A stretch of 64,000 nucleotides of DNA from Pseudomonas baetica (lineage in GTDB: Bacteria > Pseudomonadota > Gammaproteobacteria > Pseudomonadales > Pseudomonadaceae). Under the pieces are notes generated by a model, which was not told the origin of the DNA, searched no databases, and saw only the letters and a list, made by a program, of their open reading frames with translations. The stretch spans positions 4,832,001-4,896,000 of the forward strand of contig NZ_PHHE01000001.1 of NCBI RefSeq assembly GCF_002813455.1, given 5' to 3'. The translations under genes and the position numbers were made by a program. This document shows, in pieces, positions 24,825-32,876 of the stretch; the first letter of the stretch is position 1; every line of letters begins with the position of its first letter.

Positions 24825-25993
24825 AAATCCACAAGCGTTCCAGTAATGGTCGCGGCGAGTACGAGTTGGCTGGTGCCGTTGATGGCTACAGCACCACTAT
24901 GCTAGTAGGAAAACAGCTTGTGATTGATGCCGGGCCGGAACTTGGCAAAATACCTACAAATATTGCGTTAAAAAAACAAGGAGGTAAGCCACGATTACGC
25001 CGTCTCAGTAATACCGGCATACATATTCAGAGACAGCTTGAGGCATTGCTACTAATGCCGAAGTCTATACGAGAAGAAAGCCAATTACTTGGTGGTCAGC
25101 CAGTAATTATCGCTGAGCGTTATATTCTCTCGAGCGTTGAGATTAAGTCTGTATTGGTCCTTGATGACCAGGTAATTCTCAAGCTTGGTGGAATCGACTG
25201 TGTAAATGACAGCGTGAGTCAAGAGATCGATTTTTCAAATCGAATCTCTCAGATTATGCACCTTTACCAGAAGGTCGGTAGCCTTCCGCCTCGCGTAGCG
25301 CAAGCTTTGCGAGCGCATCATGCAAATATCCAGACAGGCAGCGTTATCAGTAGCGTTACTGAGCGCCTTGTGCTTGATGTGATTAGGGCGACTGAAGAAG
25401 CGGCTAAGGACAGTGATGCAGTCCTTATCTCCGGGGAAGATCCCGTTCCATTGTTGCTCGATATGCTGCGATCACAACCGATGGTTGAAGCTCCTCCTCT
25501 TGATGAAATCGATCCGACAGACATTGAAATCCGCAGGAGGGTTGCTGATCGATGGCGCCTTCAAAAAGATCGTGGGCCAGCATCTACGCAATTTAGGAGA
25601 GATGTAAGACGGGCTTATGATTCGGGTTGTTTATTCTGCGGCCTAAAACTTCCGACGTCAGAAAGTGTTCGAATAGCTGGTGTCGATGCTGCTCACATTA
25701 TCCCTTGGTCGCAGTATGAGGCAGATGTTGTTGTTAATGGATTATGCCTTTGTAAATTGCATCACTGGGCATTTGATCAGTATTTGTTGGCGTTGAGGTT
25801 TGACGGGATTGGCTACGAGGTCGTCATAACAGAGTTGGCAAAAATCGCATTTGCTGACTCTCCTGTGGTAATGCAAAGCTTTGAAGCAGTTGCCGGTCCA
25901 ATTCCCTTGTCCCGGCTACCAGCTAACAAATTAGAATGGCCTAGTCCGAAATTACTAAGTCAGCTCTACGAGGACATGCGGGTCGATTTTTGA
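24821..25993 (+). CDS. HNH-type restriction endonuclease
   Basis: 390 residues. The C-terminal third carries an HNH nuclease: a CLFCG knuckle near 269, AHIIPWSQ near 290-297 and NGLCLCKLHHWAFD near 306-319, with the catalytic His and metal-binding His/Asn in place. The N-terminal ~250 residues have no motif I recognise and probably provide sequence recognition. Genetic linkage to a C protein and a C5-methyltransferase supports a type II restriction enzyme. GC content is visibly lower than in the phage genes. Its 3' end overlaps the convergent methyltransferase gene by 39 bases. Confidence 0.85.
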   Translation: MKIHKRSSNGRGEYELAGAVDGYSTTMLVGKQLVIDAGPELGKIPTNIALKKQGGKPRLRRLSNTGIHIQRQLEALLLMPKSIREESQLLGGQPVIIAERYILSSVEIKSVLVLDDQVILKLGGIDCVNDSVSQEIDFSNRISQIMHLYQKVGSLPPRVAQALRAHHANIQTGSVISSVTERLVLDVIRATEEAAKDSDAVLISGEDPVPLLLDMLRSQPMVEAPPLDEIDPTDIEIRRRVADRWRLQKDRGPASTQFRRDVRRAYDSGCLFCGLKLPTSESVRIAGVDAAHIIPWSQYEADVVVNGLCLCKLHHWAFDQYLLALRFDGIGYEVVITELAKIAFADSPVVMQSFEAVAGPIPLSRLPANKLEWPSPKLLSQLYEDMRVDF

Positions 25994-26944
25994 GCGCTTT
26001 GTAGCAGGCTTCAAGTTTGAGGTCTGCTTGCGTTCTACTGCGCTCCGTACCCGGTTACCAAGCCATTCCACTACATTCACTGTGACTGCGTTGCCTGCTG
26101 CGTGATAACGCTTTGATTCAATCCTGTCTGAATCATCGTCGTTGTCGAGCGGCAATGTCCAGTTGTCGGGGAAGCCTTGAATTCGCTCCGACTCCAGTGG
26201 CGTAAGACGTCGTACTCGGCCCGCGGGATAGGATACGTAGGTGCGACTCCAATCCGTTCCTGTATGACGCGCTGAGCAAGCATACAAGCAGTACGCTATT
26301 CCTTGGACGATGGGCCCGTTGACAGGATCTCCATAGCTTGTCTTAAAGGGGGAAATAGGCTTCTGCCCATTTGGTCTGCTCGTCGAATCGCTCCCTTCGC
26401 TGCATTGGGGCTCAAAAAGTATTTCTCCGGCAAGTCCTGGGTCTCTATAAGTGGCAACAATAAAGACTCTTTGACGAGACTGGGGGACTCCGAAGTAGCG
26501 GCTGTTAAGCACTCTCCATGCCACGCCATACCCGAGTTCGGCCAGCGTTTGAATGACGATTCCGAAGTCGCGTCCTTCGTGGGAAGAGAGGAGACCTGAT
26601 ACGTTTTCGATAACGACAACAGAGGGGCGGCGGCTTTCAATAAGCTTTGCATAGTCGTAGAAGAGTCCCGATTTTTTTCCTCGGAGGCCGCTTCTGGGAC
26701 CCATTCGGGCGAGGGAGACGTCTTGGCAAGGGAATCCTCCGACCCAAACATCTGCATCTGGGATTTCATCTGCTGTCACCTTTGTAATGTCTTTTGCCAA
26801 CGGAACATGTGGCCAATGCTGCGCAAGGATTTTCTGACAAAACGGTTCAACCTCGCATTGCCAGACGACTTCCATACCGGCGCGCTCGAAGCCGAGATCG
26901 AACCCGCCAATGCCTGCGAAAAAGGAAGCTACTCGTAGCGTCAT
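25955..26944 (-). CDS. DNA (cytosine-5) methyltransferase of the R-M system
   Basis: 329 residues with the complete C5-MTase motif series: I FFAGIGGFDLG (8-18), IV GGFPCQDVS with catalytic Cys73, VI ENV (113-115), VIII QSRQRVF (155-161), IX RRLTPLESERIQGFP (245-259) and X GNAVTVNVV (284-292). The target-recognition region between VIII and IX is short (~85 residues), fitting a short recognition site. It protects host DNA from the adjacent nuclease. It is transcribed on its own from the opposite side. Confidence 0.95.
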   Translation of the reverse strand: MTLRVASFFAGIGGFDLGFERAGMEVVWQCEVEPFCQKILAQHWPHVPLAKDITKVTADEIPDADVWVGGFPCQDVSLARMGPRSGLRGKKSGLFYDYAKLIESRRPSVVVIENVSGLLSSHEGRDFGIVIQTLAELGYGVAWRVLNSRYFGVPQSRQRVFIVATYRDPGLAGEILFEPQCSEGSDSTSRPNGQKPISPFKTSYGDPVNGPIVQGIAYCLYACSARHTGTDWSRTYVSYPAGRVRRLTPLESERIQGFPDNWTLPLDNDDDSDRIESKRYHAAGNAVTVNVVEWLGNRVRSAVERKQTSNLKPATKRSKIDPHVLVELT

Positions 26945-27001
26945 ACGTATTGCCCCTGGCCTGAAGGATGATTTCTACAGGCTTTGCTATTAATACTCAT
27001 G

Positions 27002-27017
27002 CTGCTAACATTAGCAG
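27002..27017. promoter_or_regulatory. Palindrome upstream of the methyltransferase gene
   Basis: CTGCTAA CA TTAGCAG, 7-bp arms, centred about 65 bases upstream of the methyltransferase start. A candidate operator for methyltransferase expression. No direct evidence of the binding protein. Confidence 0.4.
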
Positions 27018-27040
27018 TTAAGCTCGTTTTCGACAATAGT

Positions 27041-27068
27041 GGAGCCCGTTTTTGCGTTTTTGGGCTCC
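27041..27068. repeat. Hairpin GGAGCCC / GGGCTCC
   Basis: Seven-base arms around a 14-base T-rich loop between divergent genes. The loop is T-rich but no T-run follows on either strand, so a terminator role is uncertain. Confidence 0.35.
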
Positions 27069-27124
27069 CGTCTTGGTTTATTTGAGGAGTTGGCATAAGC
27101 TTACAACCTGTGAGGGTTGGCGCG

Positions 27125-27394
27125 ATGGCTATTGAAGGCATGATAAAAGGTGAATCCCTCAGGGAAATGCTCGGCGTGGGGGCTCAGGTTGATGTCACTA
27201 TTTCAGCTGAACAGGATTCCTTTGTTGTGCTTGTGGGCTCCGGCTTAACGAAATGTGCTTTGCAGGCAAAGCGAGGCCATATTCGGCGCTTTAAAACACT
27301 TGATAGTGCGGCGCATTACCTCAATCGAATTGGCTGTCGGTACGCCTCTGTAGATCTCGAACACTGGACGCCCGCTCAGCGTTCGATCACGTAG
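27125..27394 (+). CDS. Small conserved protein of unknown function, mobile-element type
   Basis: 89 residues from ATG 27125 with GAGGG nine bases upstream. Features: a short N-terminal helix with GESLREMLGVGAQVDV, a central VVLVGSG strand and LQAKRGHIRRFKTLDSAAHYLNRIGC, then a YASVDLEHW strand. The RRFKTLDSAAHYL block recalls small proteins found next to plasmid and integrative-element genes, but I cannot name a function. It stands alone between the R-M system and the bacteriocin locus. Confidence 0.6.
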   Translation: MAIEGMIKGESLREMLGVGAQVDVTISAEQDSFVVLVGSGLTKCALQAKRGHIRRFKTLDSAAHYLNRIGCRYASVDLEHWTPAQRSIT

Positions 27395-27483
27395 CTAATC
27401 CTAATTTTCGCTGGTTATTTATACAGTCTATTTTGGCTGGTCTTCAAGCGAAGATGCGCCATGGTGACGAATGGTTCCTTGAC

Positions 27484-27542
27484 GGGCGAGGGTGGCGGAG
27501 GAGTTAGAGGTCGGGTTCGAACCCCTGTCTATAGCCCTCGCC
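27484..27542 (+). other. tRNA-like remnant: nested inverted repeats with a T-loop-like core
   Basis: GGCGAGGG (27485-27492) pairs perfectly with CCCTCGCC (27535-27542) like an acceptor stem. A D-arm-like TGGCGGAGGAGTTAGAGG follows the first arm, then GGGTTCGAACCC (27513-27524), a 12-bp palindrome containing the T-loop consensus TTCGAAC. The anticodon arm is missing and there is no CCA, so it cannot be a working tRNA. It may be a deleted tRNA left at a recombination junction. Confidence 0.35.
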
Positions 27543-27630
27543 TATTCATAACTGCGGACCTACACGGCGCAGAGGCGGACACCATGCTCTGCTCCCAGGC
27601 AACGGGTTCCACTACTGGCAATGTTATCGG

Positions 27631-27987
27631 TCACATGTTGCGTATCGCGTCGTTCTCGTCGAGCACGAACTCTAATCCAATACCCACTTCTTTTAACACC
27701 TCAGCAGCGCGATCAATGAAAAACTCGCCTTGCTCTGGCAGCTCATACAGACCGTTGATGCGAATGATGGGGTGCTTCCCAAGTGCATTGGGTATCTCGG
27801 TGTAGATCTCGCCGCTTTCGATGAACGCAACGTAGGTGTTGAGCTTGTCTTGAAGCAGCTGCAGGTGTTCGCCTTGCTCAGCTTTGCCGCCCCATTCAAG
27901 GTGGTCAGAGATATACAACACCACGTTGTCGGGTTCCCAGGTCGGAATCGCCCAAATATCTATTACCTGTGGATTTGTAATGGACAT
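27631..27987 (-). CDS. DUF6572 protein, probable bacteriocin immunity protein
   Basis: 118 residues from ATG 27987 with GAGGGAG upstream, ten bases after the bacteriocin stop codon. NPQVIDIWAIP, VVLYISDHLEW, HLQLLQDKLNTYVAFIESGEIY and RINGLYELPEQGEFFIDRA are typical of DUF6572. The protein is acidic, as expected for a partner of a nuclease toxin. The tight toxin-immunity order argues that it neutralises the upstream nuclease; this is inference from context. Confidence 0.75.
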   Translation of the reverse strand: MSITNPQVIDIWAIPTWEPDNVVLYISDHLEWGGKAEQGEHLQLLQDKLNTYVAFIESGEIYTEIPNALGKHPIIRINGLYELPEQGEFFIDRAAEVLKEVGIGLEFVLDENDAIRNM

Positions 27988-27997
27988 GTCTGCTCCC

Positions 27998-29188
27998 TCA
28001 GGGTTTTGGTCGAACAATTTCGACTTTGGTTGGTGGGATTACGGTGCCCCCGGGAAAGCCGGGTTTCCCTTTACCTACAACGATTGCACCGCTTTCTTCG
28101 ATCTCTGGATACGCAAGTTTTTGGTTGCGAGTCAGAGGTGCTGTTTCAGACGATTTGCATTCGATGCAGGAAATGTTGCCTTCAGCGTCTCGCCCTAGCA
28201 TATCGAACCTGGTGCGTACTCCGCTTTTGGTCTTGGCTGTCACTTCTCGGCCCACTTCGGGTGTGTTTTCCCGTAGCTCGCGTTCCTTTTGGTCCTCGAA
28301 GGCCTTTCCCTTTTCCTTGTTCTTCTCCAACTGCGTACTGAGCACGATGTAGATTGGCTCAATGCCCGAGTCGGGGAACCAGATAATTGCATCTTGGAAC
28401 TCAGGTGGATGGGCAGGGTTCGCCAGCACCGTGTCAGATTGTGCCGTCGGCGGATACACCCACGCGGGGGGCAATTGTGGGGCGCCTTCCAGGGCTGGAA
28501 TACCCAGTACACCGTCACCACTTGCCGCTGGCGTCCAAGTGAGCCCAATCCCGTTGCCGATGTCAGCAACATATGTCTCACCGACTTTATCGCCCTTGAT
28601 GACCGGGACGTTTTCCCAATCCGGCTTACCGCCCGTGTAGAAGCCATAAGCGTTAACGGAGCTATCCGGCAGCGTCTTCACGTTAACACGCACACGGGTG
28701 CGGCCAGTTTCAAGCGTTGCGTATTGATCGTTCTTGTAGAAGGCGCTGTCTGGGGAAATGCTGGTGTTCGGTATCAGCATCCCTACGAAGCCCGTTACGA
28801 GGCCCGCACCAACAACGCTTGATCCCTTCAGCAGACCCAGTGATAGCGATCCGCCGAGGCGTTGAGCAATTGCACTGCCAGTGGCAGACCCGCCCACCAG
28901 TTGTAGTGGAGTGCCTTGGACGGTAATCGCTGCCCCGGTGGCCAGCACTGCCCACAATCCGTAGTCGGCCAGTTTCTCAACGGGCACAAATCCGGCTGGG
29001 TTCTTGTGGTTGATTACACCGTCAGGAAGGTTACAGCTCTTGGCAAACACACAGCCTAAGCTGTCCGGCTTGACTTCTGGTTCCGGTGCCAGGTCTTTGT
29101 ATTCCGCCCAACGCTGGGCGTGGGTATCGACAGGCTCGCCGCCGCTATAGCGATAGCCTTTCGGCGGGTTGGGTACATAACCGCTCAT
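27998..29188 (-). CDS. S-type pyocin-domain nuclease toxin
   Basis: 396 residues with AAGGA before ATG 29188. The N-terminus (GYVPNPPKGYRYSGG) is followed by a Cys-containing region, a Gly/Ala-rich hydrophobic stretch near 75-130, and the pyocin S translocation-type domain near 145-290 (VRVNVKTLP, GIGLTWTPA, PGYxx-like IWFPDSGIEPIYIVLS). The C-terminal domain (from ~300) has D329, E343 and K345 spaced as D-X13-E-C-K, a PD-(D/E)XK nuclease pattern. It lacks a classic long receptor-binding region, so delivery could be as a small bacteriocin or by another secretion route. Confidence 0.8.
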   Translation of the reverse strand: MSGYVPNPPKGYRYSGGEPVDTHAQRWAEYKDLAPEPEVKPDSLGCVFAKSCNLPDGVINHKNPAGFVPVEKLADYGLWAVLATGAAITVQGTPLQLVGGSATGSAIAQRLGGSLSLGLLKGSSVVGAGLVTGFVGMLIPNTSISPDSAFYKNDQYATLETGRTRVRVNVKTLPDSSVNAYGFYTGGKPDWENVPVIKGDKVGETYVADIGNGIGLTWTPAASGDGVLGIPALEGAPQLPPAWVYPPTAQSDTVLANPAHPPEFQDAIIWFPDSGIEPIYIVLSTQLEKNKEKGKAFEDQKERELRENTPEVGREVTAKTKSGVRTRFDMLGRDAEGNISCIECKSSETAPLTRNQKLAYPEIEESGAIVVGKGKPGFPGGTVIPPTKVEIVRPKP

Positions 29189-29404
29189 GCAGCGTCCTTT
29201 TTCGTCCTTGTATGTTCCCAGCCTGAGGCTGGGACAGAATGACGTTCACGGGAAGCACAAGCGCTGGCTGTAGGACAATTCCTGTAATCAGTGCTGATTT
29301 CCCTGTTCCATGTCATTGCAGGGCAGGATGGTAACCTCACTAACATCACGGTTTGAATGGTGGCATTTTGCGCACGCGCTGCCGTTGTTGATTGACTGAG
29401 AGCG

Positions 29405-29453
29405 AAAAAGGCCCTGAGTGATGCGAACAATCGCATCGCTCATGGCCTTTTTT
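29405..29453. terminator. Bidirectional terminator near the right edge of the accessory region
   Basis: Arms AAAAAGGCC and GGCCTTTTTT flank an inner AGTGATGCG / CGCATCGCT stem. T-runs on both strands. Confidence 0.7.
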
Positions 29454-29835
29454 GGTATCTCAAAGGTAATTATTTTGACTATCTTAAGGGCAACCCAGAG
29501 ATACAAAGCCAACCTTTGGATTGGCCGGCGCAGGAGTGGTGGACATGTCTAACCTCGGTATTTTGTGACATCGCTTTCTTGGTGCGAAAGCCGACGGACG
29601 GGCGCTTAGGGCGCGCCTCTGATCAAAAAGTGCGCAATTCTAGCGGCGAGGAGCGCACTTGACCAGCTTTATGCCGGGAAATACGACGAGTGCTGCGCTA
29701 TGCTTCGCGCCGTTGAGCTTTACCAATTTTTTACAGTCAACAAAACGTCTGTAACAACAGGTAAAACAGCGCATGCTGCACCACAAAGCATAGTGCTTCA
29801 TTCAAAGAAGCCGGTTCTAAAATCAGGAGTGTTGG
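29454..29835 (+). other. Gene-free stretch upstream of kup
   Basis: No reading frame with coding character. It holds the kup leader and promoter (A/T-rich around 29720-29780). The prophage/chromosome boundary probably lies in or near here, but I see no clear attachment repeat within the window. Confidence 0.5.
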
Positions 29836-31737
29836 ATGGGTCAGGCAAGTAGTCATGCGGCAGGCGCCGAGGGTTCGGCCTCCAAGCCGCTGAGCATGCT
29901 GGTCGCGGCGGTCGGGGTAGTTTACGGCGACATCGGCACGAGCCCATTGTACACCCTTAAAGAAGTGTTTTCCGGCGGTTACGGCGTACCGGTCAACCAC
30001 GACGGCGTGCTGGGCATTCTGTCGTTGATCTTCTGGTCGCTGATCTGGGTCGTGTCGATCAAATACATGATGTTCGTGCTGCGCGCGGACAACCAGGGCG
30101 AGGGCGGCATCATGGCGCTCACGGCGCTGGCACGGCGGGCGGCAGGGCATCGCAAGAAGTTGCGGTCGTTGCTGGTGGTGTGCGGACTGATCGGCGCGGC
30201 GCTGTTTTATGGCGATAGCATGATCACCCCGGCGATTTCCGTGTTGTCGGCGATTGAAGGTCTGGGGCTGGCATTCGATGGCATCGACCATTGGGTCGTG
30301 CCGCTGTCGCTGGTGGTGCTGGTCGGGTTGTTCCTGATCCAGAGCCATGGCACCGCGCGAATCGGCATCCTGTTCGGGCCGATCATGGTCACCTGGTTCC
30401 TCGTCCTTGGCGCCCTCGGTGTGTATGGCATCAGCCACGCACCAGAAGTGCTGCATGCGATGAACCCGATATGGGCGGTGAATTTCTTCGTCGTTCATCC
30501 GGGTATGGGCGTAGCGATTCTCGGTGCCGTAGTGCTGGCGCTGACCGGTGCCGAAGCGCTGTACGCCGACATGGGCCACTTCGGTCGCAAGCCAATTGCC
30601 CGCGCGTGGTTCATCCTGGTGTTGCCGGCGCTGGTGCTTAACTACTTCGGTCAGGGCGCCTTGCTCCTGGAAAACCCTGAGGCGGCGCGTAACCCGTTCT
30701 ATCTGCTGGCACCGAGTTGGGCATTGATTCCGCTGGTCGGCTTGTCGACGCTGGCCACGGTGATCGCCTCGCAAGCGGTGATTTCCGGTGCGTTCTCCCT
30801 GACCCGTCAGGCGATCCAGCTCGGATACATCCCGCGCATGTACATCCAGCACACCTCCAGCGATGAGCAGGGCCAGATCTACATCGGCGCGGTGAACTGG
30901 GCGCTGATGGTTGGCGTTGTGCTGCTGGTGCTGGGCTTCGAATCCTCCGGCGCCTTGGCCTCGGCCTACGGTGTGGCGGTGACGGGCACCATGCTGATGA
31001 CCACCATTCTGGTGTCGGCGGTAATGCTGCTGCTGTGGAAATGGCCACCGATCCTCGCGGTGCCGGTGCTGATCGGCTTCCTGCTGGTGGACGGTCTGTA
31101 CTTCGCTGCCAACGTGCCGAAGATCGTTCAGGGCGGCGCCTTCCCGGTGATCGCCGGTATCGCGCTGTTTGTGCTGATGACCACCTGGAAACGCGGCAAA
31201 CAACTGCTGGTCGAACGCCTCGACGAAGGCGCGCTGCCTCTACCGATCTTTATCAGCAGCATCCGCGTGCAACCACCGCATCGCGTGCAGGGCACCGCGG
31301 TGTTCCTCACCGCGCGCTCCGACGCCGTGCCGCATGCGCTGTTGCACAACCTGCTGCACAACCAGGTGCTGCACGAGCAGGTGGTGCTGCTGACGGTGGT
31401 CTACGAAGACATCCCGCGCGTACCGCCATCGCGCCGCTTCGAAGTGGAAGCGCACGGGGAGGGGTTCTTCCGGGTGATCCTGCACTTCGGCTTCACCGAC
31501 GAGCCGGATGTGCCGCAGGCGCTGAAGCTGTGTCATCTGGATGATCTGGACTTCAGCCCGATGCGCACCACGTACTTCCTCAGCCGCGAAACGGTAATTG
31601 CCTCGAAACTTGAGGGCATGGCGCGTTGGCGTGAGGCGTTGTTTGCGTTCATGTTGAAGAATGCCAATGGGAACTTGAGGTTCTTTAATTTGCCGTTGAA
31701 CCGGGTGATTGAGCTGGGGACGCAGGTGGAGATGTAA
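29836..31737 (+). CDS. kup: Low-affinity potassium transporter Kup
   Basis: 633 residues, standard length. Begins [37 protein letters not shown] in its first ~45 residues, the Kup hallmark, followed by 12 membrane segments and a cytosolic C-terminal domain from ~450. It imports K+ with protons in the inner membrane. GGAG precedes ATG 29836. It is monocistronic with its own strong terminator and marks the start of ordinary chromosome. Confidence 0.97.
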   Translation: MGQASSHAAGAEGSASKPLSMLVAAVGVVYGDIGTSPLYTLKEVFSGGYGVPVNHDGVLGILSLIFWSLIWVVSIKYMMFVLRADNQGEGGIMALTALARRAAGHRKKLRSLLVVCGLIGAALFYGDSMITPAISVLSAIEGLGLAFDGIDHWVVPLSLVVLVGLFLIQSHGTARIGILFGPIMVTWFLVLGALGVYGISHAPEVLHAMNPIWAVNFFVVHPGMGVAILGAVVLALTGAEALYADMGHFGRKPIARAWFILVLPALVLNYFGQGALLLENPEAARNPFYLLAPSWALIPLVGLSTLATVIASQAVISGAFSLTRQAIQLGYIPRMYIQHTSSDEQGQIYIGAVNWALMVGVVLLVLGFESSGALASAYGVAVTGTMLMTTILVSAVMLLLWKWPPILAVPVLIGFLLVDGLYFAANVPKIVQGGAFPVIAGIALFVLMTTWKRGKQLLVERLDEGALPLPIFISSIRVQPPHRVQGTAVFLTARSDAVPHALLHNLLHNQVLHEQVVLLTVVYEDIPRVPPSRRFEVEAHGEGFFRVILHFGFTDEPDVPQALKLCHLDDLDFSPMRTTYFLSRETVIASKLEGMARWREALFAFMLKNANGNLRFFNLPLNRVIELGTQVEM

Positions 31738-31753
31738 GCCTGCGCCTCAACTG

Positions 31754-31793
31754 AAAAGCCCCCGTCGGCCTTGTGGCTGGCGGGGGCTTTTTT
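31754..31793 (+). terminator. kup terminator
   Basis: AAAAGCCCCCG / CGGGGGCTTTT arms with T6, 17 bases after the stop codon. Confidence 0.85.
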
Positions 31794-31828
31794 GTGCATG
31801 CACATAAACTTCAAACCCACCACAAATC

Positions 31829-31923
31829 CCCTGTGGGAGCTAGCCTGCTAGCGATGGCTGAGTGTCAGACAGCACATCTTTACCAGATCCACCGCAATCG
31901 CTAGCAGGCTAGCTTCCACAGGG
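31829..31923. repeat. REP pair (variant), inverted
   Basis: CCTGTGGGAGCTAGCCTGCT and its inverted partner with TAGC in place of the usual CGAGC core; compensatory changes keep the palindrome. About 40 bases lie between the two hairpins. Confidence 0.85.
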
Positions 31924-32238
31924 TTAAGTGGTGCGTTCAGGCAGATCGATTTCAGATTCGGTCTTCGTCCGCGCAGGTCGTGGCATCAACGCCTGAATCA
32001 CGTCATCAATCAAGGCCTTGCCCATCACCGTCAGGTAATGCGCAGCCCAGGCATGGCGGTCGGTGTCTTTGATGAAGTCCGCGTCCTCGGCGAAGGATTT
32101 GGCGAGGGATAGCAGGTCGGAGGATTGCGACAAGGCATTGAGGATCGGGATGCCGGAGCGGACGTTGAAGAACGCTTGATCCGAGTTGTAGAGGAAGGGG
32201 GTGAAGCCGATGGTTTTAAGATCTGATGGATGGTTCAT
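31924..32238 (-). CDS. DUF3077 protein
   Basis: 104 residues from ATG 32238. TIGFTPFLYNSDQAFFNV, GIPILNALSQSSDLLSLAKSF and DRHAWAAHYLTVMGKALIDDV are hallmarks of DUF3077, a small Pseudomonas-specific family of unknown function. It is all-helical with no membrane segment. The region upstream of it on its own strand is unusually rich in hairpins. Confidence 0.85.
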   Translation of the reverse strand: MNHPSDLKTIGFTPFLYNSDQAFFNVRSGIPILNALSQSSDLLSLAKSFAEDADFIKDTDRHAWAAHYLTVMGKALIDDVIQALMPRPARTKTESEIDLPERTT

Positions 32239-32643
32239 TGTCAGTTCCCTTGATTTCGAGAGCTGCCGCATCCGATACCAAGCGAATGGGTGGCAGCTGT
32301 GCGCAGGTTGGTAAACCGGGGAATCAAGGAAACCGGCACGCCCGAAAGCGTCCCACGCACAGCTGCCATAACACTGGGGTACAGACGTGTAATACGCCTG
32401 AGTCGTGTCGGGTGCGCTGTTGCGCCTTATTCCACCGGGTTACCAAGCCCGATCGCTGAATGGGTCAGCGACGTCCGGAGAGTATCCCGTCAAAAAACAG
32501 CGCAATAGAGCGGCACAGCGTCCCAACAAGAGTTTCGGAGTTTGCCTACAAGGTCTGTGGACGTCATCCGATATTGCGAGACTGGAAGTAAACGATACTA
32601 AACGTCTGACACGAACCGACGTGTGCAAAGCATTCAGGTACGT
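32239..32643 (-). other. Hairpin-rich leader of the DUF3077 gene (repeat or structured RNA)
   Basis: No convincing gene. A perfect 13-bp inverted repeat, TGGCAGCTGTGCG at 32291-32303 and its complement at 32356-32368, encloses ~50 bases. Further hairpins follow: GCGC/GCGC (32414-32425), CGGG/CCCG (32436-32451) and TCGCTGA/TCAGCGA (32453-32471). I recall near-identical blocks next to other DUF3077 genes in P. fluorescens-group genomes, suggesting a family of elements. Confidence 0.5.
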
Positions 32644-32826
32644 ATGACAGCATCAGCGCAACAAGAATCACAGGATGAACCGAAGGACCTTCGGCTCGAA
32701 AAGAAGGCCAGTGAACGATTGCTCATCTTTGATCTGGCCCAAGCAATCAGCCATGAAGATATGCGGGCAAGGTATGCAGCGATTAGTGATCGACCCAAGG
32801 GCTTGACGACCCGACCTCGTCAGTGA
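32644..32826 (+). CDS. Possible small protein of unknown function
   Basis: 60 residues, charged, with a central helix (LEKKASERLLIFDLAQAISHEDMRARYAAI). The ribosome binding site is weak. It lies just upstream of the regulator-nucleotidyltransferase operon in the same direction and might belong to it. Coding status uncertain. Confidence 0.35.
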   Translation: MTASAQQESQDEPKDLRLEKKASERLLIFDLAQAISHEDMRARYAAISDRPKGLTTRPRQ

Positions 32827-32828
32827 GA

Positions 32829-32862
32829 CAAGTGTCCACGTTTTATGGAATGTGGACACTTG
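32829..32862. promoter_or_regulatory. Inverted repeat, candidate operator of the three-gene operon
   Basis: CAAGTGTCCAC / GTGGACACTTG, perfect 11-bp arms, 12-base spacer, ending 14 bases before the regulator ATG. Suits autoregulation by the winged-helix protein; a terminator for the small upstream frame is the alternative. Confidence 0.55.
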
Positions 32863-32876
32863 AGGTTTTGAGCTAA

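Noticed and set aside
27110..27124. Upstream GTG start for the 89-residue gene
   Set aside because: The purine-rich GAGGG lies on top of the GTG and nine bases before ATG 27125, so the ATG is preferred.
27484..27542. Functional tRNA gene
   Set aside because: No anticodon arm, mismatched T stem and no CCA; kept only as a tRNA-like remnant.
29189..29835. Prophage right attachment site
   Set aside because: Likely in this area, but without the left end no duplicated core can be identified, so no att feature is called.
29737..31203. 488-codon minus-strand frame
   Set aside because: Antisense to kup; extremely His/Gln/Arg-rich, a typical shadow.
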